Below the pieces are notes generated by a model. That model saw only the letters and a program-made list of their open reading frames with translations. It was not told where the DNA came from and made no database searches. From Chloroflexota bacterium (GTDB lineage: Bacteria > Chloroflexota > Dehalococcoidia > Lucifugimonadales > JACPCL1), in NCBI GenBank assembly GCA_016210375.1, contig JACQUH010000178.1, positions 1-8,591 of the forward strand: DNA of 8,591 nt. Direction: 5' to 3'. A program made the translations under genes and the position numbers. Positions 6,667 through 8,591 of this stretch are shown piece by piece (position 1 is the first letter of the stretch; the number at the start of each line of letters is the position of its first letter).

Positions 6667-7481
6667 GTATCAAACAGTTGTGGGCAGGAGCGGCACTCCT
6701 GGTTGCCCTGGGAGTCCTGGCGACGGCGTGCGCCTCGGAGCCACCCGCCGGCGGGGCGTCCACCACGACAACGACCACATCAAGGAAAGGCGCTGCCCTG
6801 GCCTTTGATAAGACCCGGGTCAACCTGGGCAACGTGGAGCAGGACAGCCAGGGAGTGGCCACCTTCCTGGCGATAAACTACGGGGCGCTGCCTATAAGCC
6901 TGGGGCCGGTGGAGGTCGTATCGGCGCCGGCAGAGGCGTCTGGGAAGAGCTTCCAGGTTGCCGTCAGTCTGGGCCCAACGAAGGTGTATCCGGTGCCCAT
7001 AGCCCTTGGCCCCTTCACGCAACTGGGGCCGCACAGAGTCCAGGCCAAGCTCGCCTCCAGCGACCCGAAGGCGCCGGCCACCACCCTCACCGTTGACTAC
7101 ATGGTGGTGGAAGGCCCGGCCCAGGTGGCCAAAGGCCCACGCCTGCGGTTGGACAAGCAGTTCATAGACATTGGCGAGGTCCCCTACGACTGGCCGCTTT
7201 ACGAGCAGTTCACCCTGCGCAACGATGGAGACGCCGCCCTGGTCCTGGCGGGCACACCCTCGCTACGCACCGAGCTGGGGTGCTGACCGCCCGAAGTGGT
7301 GGTCGGTGCGACCACCCTCCAGCCCGGTCAGGAGACCACGTTGACCCTGCCTTTGTTCATGGGAATGCACAAGGGAATGGGAGGCCCCCACCAGTTCGCT
7401 ATAGACATCCGCAGCAACGACACCACGATGCCCGTGCGCACCGTCGTCTGGCGTTTCAACGTGCAGGACAACCCGAAATAG
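6663..7481 (+). CDS. DUF1573-like lipoprotein, predicted selenoprotein (Cys-Sec motif)
   Basis: Read through an in-frame TGA at 7284-7286, this gene encodes 272 residues. The signal ends in LATAC (lipidated Cys23), followed by a Thr-rich linker. There are two DUF1573-like beta-sandwich domains (about 44-150 and 160-265). Domain one begins LAFDKTRVNLGNVEQ. Domain two begins RLDKQFIDIGEVPYDWP and carries TELGC-Sec-PPEVVVG, with Cys207 and Sec208. Relatives of this type have, as I recall, a Cys-Cys-Pro-Pro motif here, so Sec would replace the second Cys. After the TGA the same frame runs 64 codons with typical domain ending (LQPGQETTLTL, GPHQFAIDIRS) to TAG. A SECIS-like hairpin follows the TGA. 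A redox role at the membrane surface is inferred. The alternative is a nonsense mutation or a sequencing error in a TGC codon. Confidence 0.8.
7284..7316 (+). promoter_or_regulatory. UGA Sec codon plus candidate SECIS hairpin 1
   Basis: The TGA at 7284-7286 is followed by 11 bases, then a perfect 8-bp stem: GGTGGTCG at 7298-7305 with CGACCACC at 7309-7316, loop GTG. If the closing G-C pair opens, the loop becomes GGTGC. Bacterial SECIS elements sit directly after the UGA inside the coding region and have a G at the top of a short stem. The E. coli fdhF element also has 11 bases between UGA and its upper stem and a GGU-containing loop. The geometry here is very close, but the bulged U of fdhF is replaced by a pair. 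Confidence 0.72.
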
Positions 7482-7495
7482 TACGCGAGAGACCC

Positions 7496-7897
7496 ATGGG
7501 AGTCAGACCGCTGGCCCTCCTGGCTGTAGCCTCCCTCCTCTTGGTCGCTTGCCAGGGGGGGCCGCCCGCCCCCAGCGACCCCGAGGTCGCCCGCGGACGC
7601 CTCCTTTACGCCCAGGTCTGCCAGCAGTGCCACGGCGACGCCTCCACGGGCGCTGGCCGGATCCCCACAGCACCCCCGCACTCCCCAGAGGGCCACACCT
7701 GGCACCACGCCGATGGCCAGATTGTGGACATCGTCCTGGGACGGTTTGACTTTCCTGGCCGTACCATGCCCTCCTTTGCAGGCCTGGTCACAGAGCAGGA
7801 TGTCCAGGCAATCCTTGCCTACCTCAAGACCAACTGGACTGAGGAACAGCGCTCGTTCCAGGCGGAAGCCAGCAGGAATTGGGAGAAGACCCACTAG
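7496..7897 (+). CDS. Lipoprotein class I cytochrome c
   Basis: A 133-residue protein with a lipoprotein signal ending LLLVAC (Cys19 lipidated). A single-haem cytochrome c domain follows: CQQCH at 42-46 binds haem covalently, and Met91 in RTMPSF is the likely sixth ligand. HTWHHADGQIVDIVLGRFD (67-85) and EQDVQAILAYLKTNW (100-114) are typical of c-type cytochromes in electron chains. It acts outside the cytoplasmic membrane, anchored by lipid. The ATG has only a weak ribosome site (GAGAG) and lies 14 bases after the selenolipoprotein stop, so co-transcription with lgt is likely. Its haem attachment would need a cytochrome c maturation system. The CcdA-like gene at 2197 could contribute to that. 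Confidence 0.93.
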   Translation: MGVRPLALLAVASLLLVACQGGPPAPSDPEVARGRLLYAQVCQQCHGDASTGAGRIPTAPPHSPEGHTWHHADGQIVDIVLGRFDFPGRTMPSFAGLVTEQDVQAILAYLKTNWTEEQRSFQAEASRNWEKTH

Positions 7898-8022
7898 AGA
7901 AGGCCCTGGAGACGAGGAAGCTTCTGCAAGAAGGTAAGCTGGTAGGCATGGCGAGCGACGGCGTAAACGATGCTCCAGCCTTGGCCTGGGCCGATGCGGG
8001 CATCGCCTTAGGTCTCGGGACC
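7897..8022 (+). pseudogene. Remnant of a P1B-type (metal) ATPase
   Basis: A 42-codon stretch reads EKALETRKLLQEGKLVGMAS, then DGVNDAPALAWADAGIALGLGT. This matches the hinge region of P-type ATPases (normally GDGxNDAPALxxADxGIAxGxGT), the segment found near the end of heavy-metal pumps. The glycine before DG is Ser here, and the phosphorylation and ATP-binding parts are absent. After GT the frame loses all similarity and ends at TAG 8062-8064. It is a decayed fragment left by a deletion or rearrangement, squeezed between the cytochrome c gene and the glutaredoxin-like gene. It implies that a copper or other metal exporter once stood here, which fits the YHS and cupredoxin genes nearby. Confidence 0.85.
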
Positions 8023-8045
8023 AGGGCGCACCCATGTCCCTGCTT

Positions 8046-8074
8046 TTGCCTCCTCGCCGATTAGCTGGTACAAT
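8046..8074 (+). promoter_or_regulatory. Candidate sigma-70-type promoter of the glutaredoxin-like gene
   Basis: TTGCCT at 8046-8051 (four of six matches to TTGACA) and TACAAT at 8069-8074 (five of six matches to TATAAT) are separated by exactly 17 bases. Transcription would start near 8081, about 36 bases before the TTG start. This would give the selenoprotein gene its own promoter after the decayed ATPase fragment. There is no experimental support. Confidence 0.5.
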
Positions 8075-8116
8075 GGCTGCACACGCCATCAAGCTTACCC
8101 AGGAAGGGAGAGAGCC

Positions 8117-8353
8117 TTGACCCAGGAAACCGCCACCCTCGTCATCTACACCCATCCGGACTGCGACGGCTCAGAGATGGCCATCGCCGACTTCAAACGG
8201 GACGGCGTCCCTTTCAAACAGATTGACATCACGCAAGTGCCTGGCGCCACGGAGGAGCTGCTAAAGCTGACCGGCGGCGAGCGCATTACTCCGGTAATTC
8301 TGGACGGCGAGATGGTGATTATAGGCTACGGTGGCATCGGCTGAGCCTTCTAG
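8117..8353 (+). CDS. Glutaredoxin-like Uxx-star family protein, predicted selenoprotein
   Basis: Read through TGA at 8342-8344, the protein has 78 residues. It has a thioredoxin-fold layout: strand LVIYTHPDC (8-16) with Cys16 at the usual active-site position, a helix, strand VPFKQIDI, and LTGGERITPVILDGE with cis-Pro59. It ends in IIGYGGIG-Sec-Ala-Phe. The Sec two residues before the stop is the U-x-x-stop tail for which I recall the Uxx-star glutaredoxin-like (seleno)protein family being named. Sec76 may pair with Cys16 in redox chemistry (inference). The start is TTG with GGGAG six bases upstream. A promoter candidate lies at 8046-8074 and a SECIS-like hairpin follows the TGA. If UGA is a plain stop, the product is 75 residues and lacks the active tail. 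Confidence 0.82.
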
Positions 8354-8371
8354 CAGAGGCCGTTGGCCTCT
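8342..8371 (+). promoter_or_regulatory. UGA Sec codon plus candidate SECIS hairpin 2
   Basis: The TGA at 8342-8344 is followed by 10 bases that include the TAG stop. A perfect 7-bp stem comes next: AGAGGCC at 8355-8361 with GGCCTCT at 8365-8371, loop GTT. Spacing and shape match hairpin 1 at 7298-7316, and both loops begin GT. The stem lies after the true stop codon, so it is free of coding constraint. That makes its perfect pairing more telling. Confidence 0.72.
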
Positions 8372-8384
8372 ACGAAACAGACGT

Positions 8385-8421
8385 GACTACTGAAGCGCCT
8401 TCTAGCGGCGCTTCAGTAGTC
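8385..8421. terminator. Perfect 15-bp hairpin, probable terminator
   Basis: GACTACTGAAGCGCC at 8385-8399 pairs without mismatch with GGCGCTTCAGTAGTC at 8407-8421 across a 7-base loop. It lies 31 bases after the glutaredoxin-like stop. No T tract follows on either strand, so it is not a textbook intrinsic terminator. The length and stability of the stem still make transcript-end formation or mRNA protection the likely role. A small mobile repeat is an alternative. Confidence 0.65.
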
Positions 8422-8591
8422 TCCAGCAAGCCGCAAGGAAAGGTGGACGGGACAAAGGGGAGAGCGGCGTCCGTGTTCAAGGCTGCGCTCCGCCGATTCC
8501 CTTGACGGTTCCGCCTGCTTTCGGGTGTTCCGTATCCCCCCCGACTGATGGTCATTGACTAAATAACCTAACCCCCTCTGGCTCCCCCTTC
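8422..8591. other. Gene-free 3' end with C-rich terminal sequence
   Basis: I see no gene, tRNA or clear promoter in these 170 bases. Short open frames, including one on the minus strand, lack any recognisable motif. The last 20 bases are strongly pyrimidine-rich (runs of C with CTCTGG and CTT). They resemble, in reverse orientation, the purine-rich runs at the very start of the window. Both may belong to a dispersed short repeat, which could also explain why the sequence ends here. Confidence 0.4.

Noticed and set aside
6663..7286. Treating the DUF1573-like gene as a pseudogene truncated by a nonsense codon
   Set aside because: The downstream 64 codons stay in the same frame and complete the domain. 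A well-placed hairpin follows the UGA, and a second UGA gene lies nearby. Selenocysteine explains all of these better.

Overview
This 8.6 kb window is a compact, GC-rich bacterial segment. All recognisable genes lie on the + strand and are tightly packed, often overlapping, with frequent GTG/TTG starts. No rRNA, tRNA, CRISPR array or transposase gene was recognised. The gene mix suggests an environmental lineage of the Chloroflexota type (SHOCT membrane peptide, CcdA-like protein, cupredoxin with a CxxCC motif, DUF2934, YHS domains, Lgt, lipoprotein cytochrome c). There is no phylogenetic marker here, so that placement is a low-confidence guess.

Layout. Bases 1-288 are non-coding upstream sequence with a small hairpin. 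Bases 289-4948 hold a short-spaced gene run: a SHOCT membrane peptide, a MacB/DevC-type ABC permease, a membrane-anchored cupredoxin, a CcdA-like thiol-electron transporter, an ABC ATPase with a YHS metal-binding domain fused to its C-terminus, a four-helix membrane protein with a CCxHH motif, and a His-motif lipoprotein. This run ends at a 9-bp hairpin. A stand-alone 47-aa YHS protein, a DUF2934 peptide and an unknown 118-aa protein follow. Next is a membrane-surface cassette of lgt, a DUF1573-like lipoprotein and a lipoprotein cytochrome c. After a decayed fragment of a P-type metal ATPase comes a glutaredoxin-like gene with its own candidate promoter. A 15-bp perfect hairpin and about 170 bp of gene-free sequence close the window.

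Main discovery. Two genes appear to encode selenoproteins through in-frame UGA codons. In the DUF1573-like lipoprotein (6663-7481) the UGA at 7284-7286 follows a Cys codon, giving a Cys-Sec-Pro-Pro motif. The same frame continues for 64 further sensible codons. Eleven bases after the UGA there is a perfect 8-bp hairpin, with spacing like that of the E. coli fdhF SECIS. In the glutaredoxin-like protein (8117-8353) the UGA at 8342-8344 is followed by just Ala-Phe and TAG, the U-x-x-stop tail of the Uxx-star family. Ten bases after that UGA there is a perfect 7-bp hairpin. Two independent UGA codons with matching SECIS-like hairpins in one window make readthrough more likely than chance or sequencing error.

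How the genes may work together. The set looks like an extracytoplasmic thiol/selenol and metal (probably copper) handling module. CcdA would pass reductant across the membrane. The cupredoxin, the YHS proteins and the CCxHH membrane protein would bind metal. Lgt would lipidate the selenolipoprotein and cytochrome c encoded directly after it. The functional coupling is inference from gene order and motifs.
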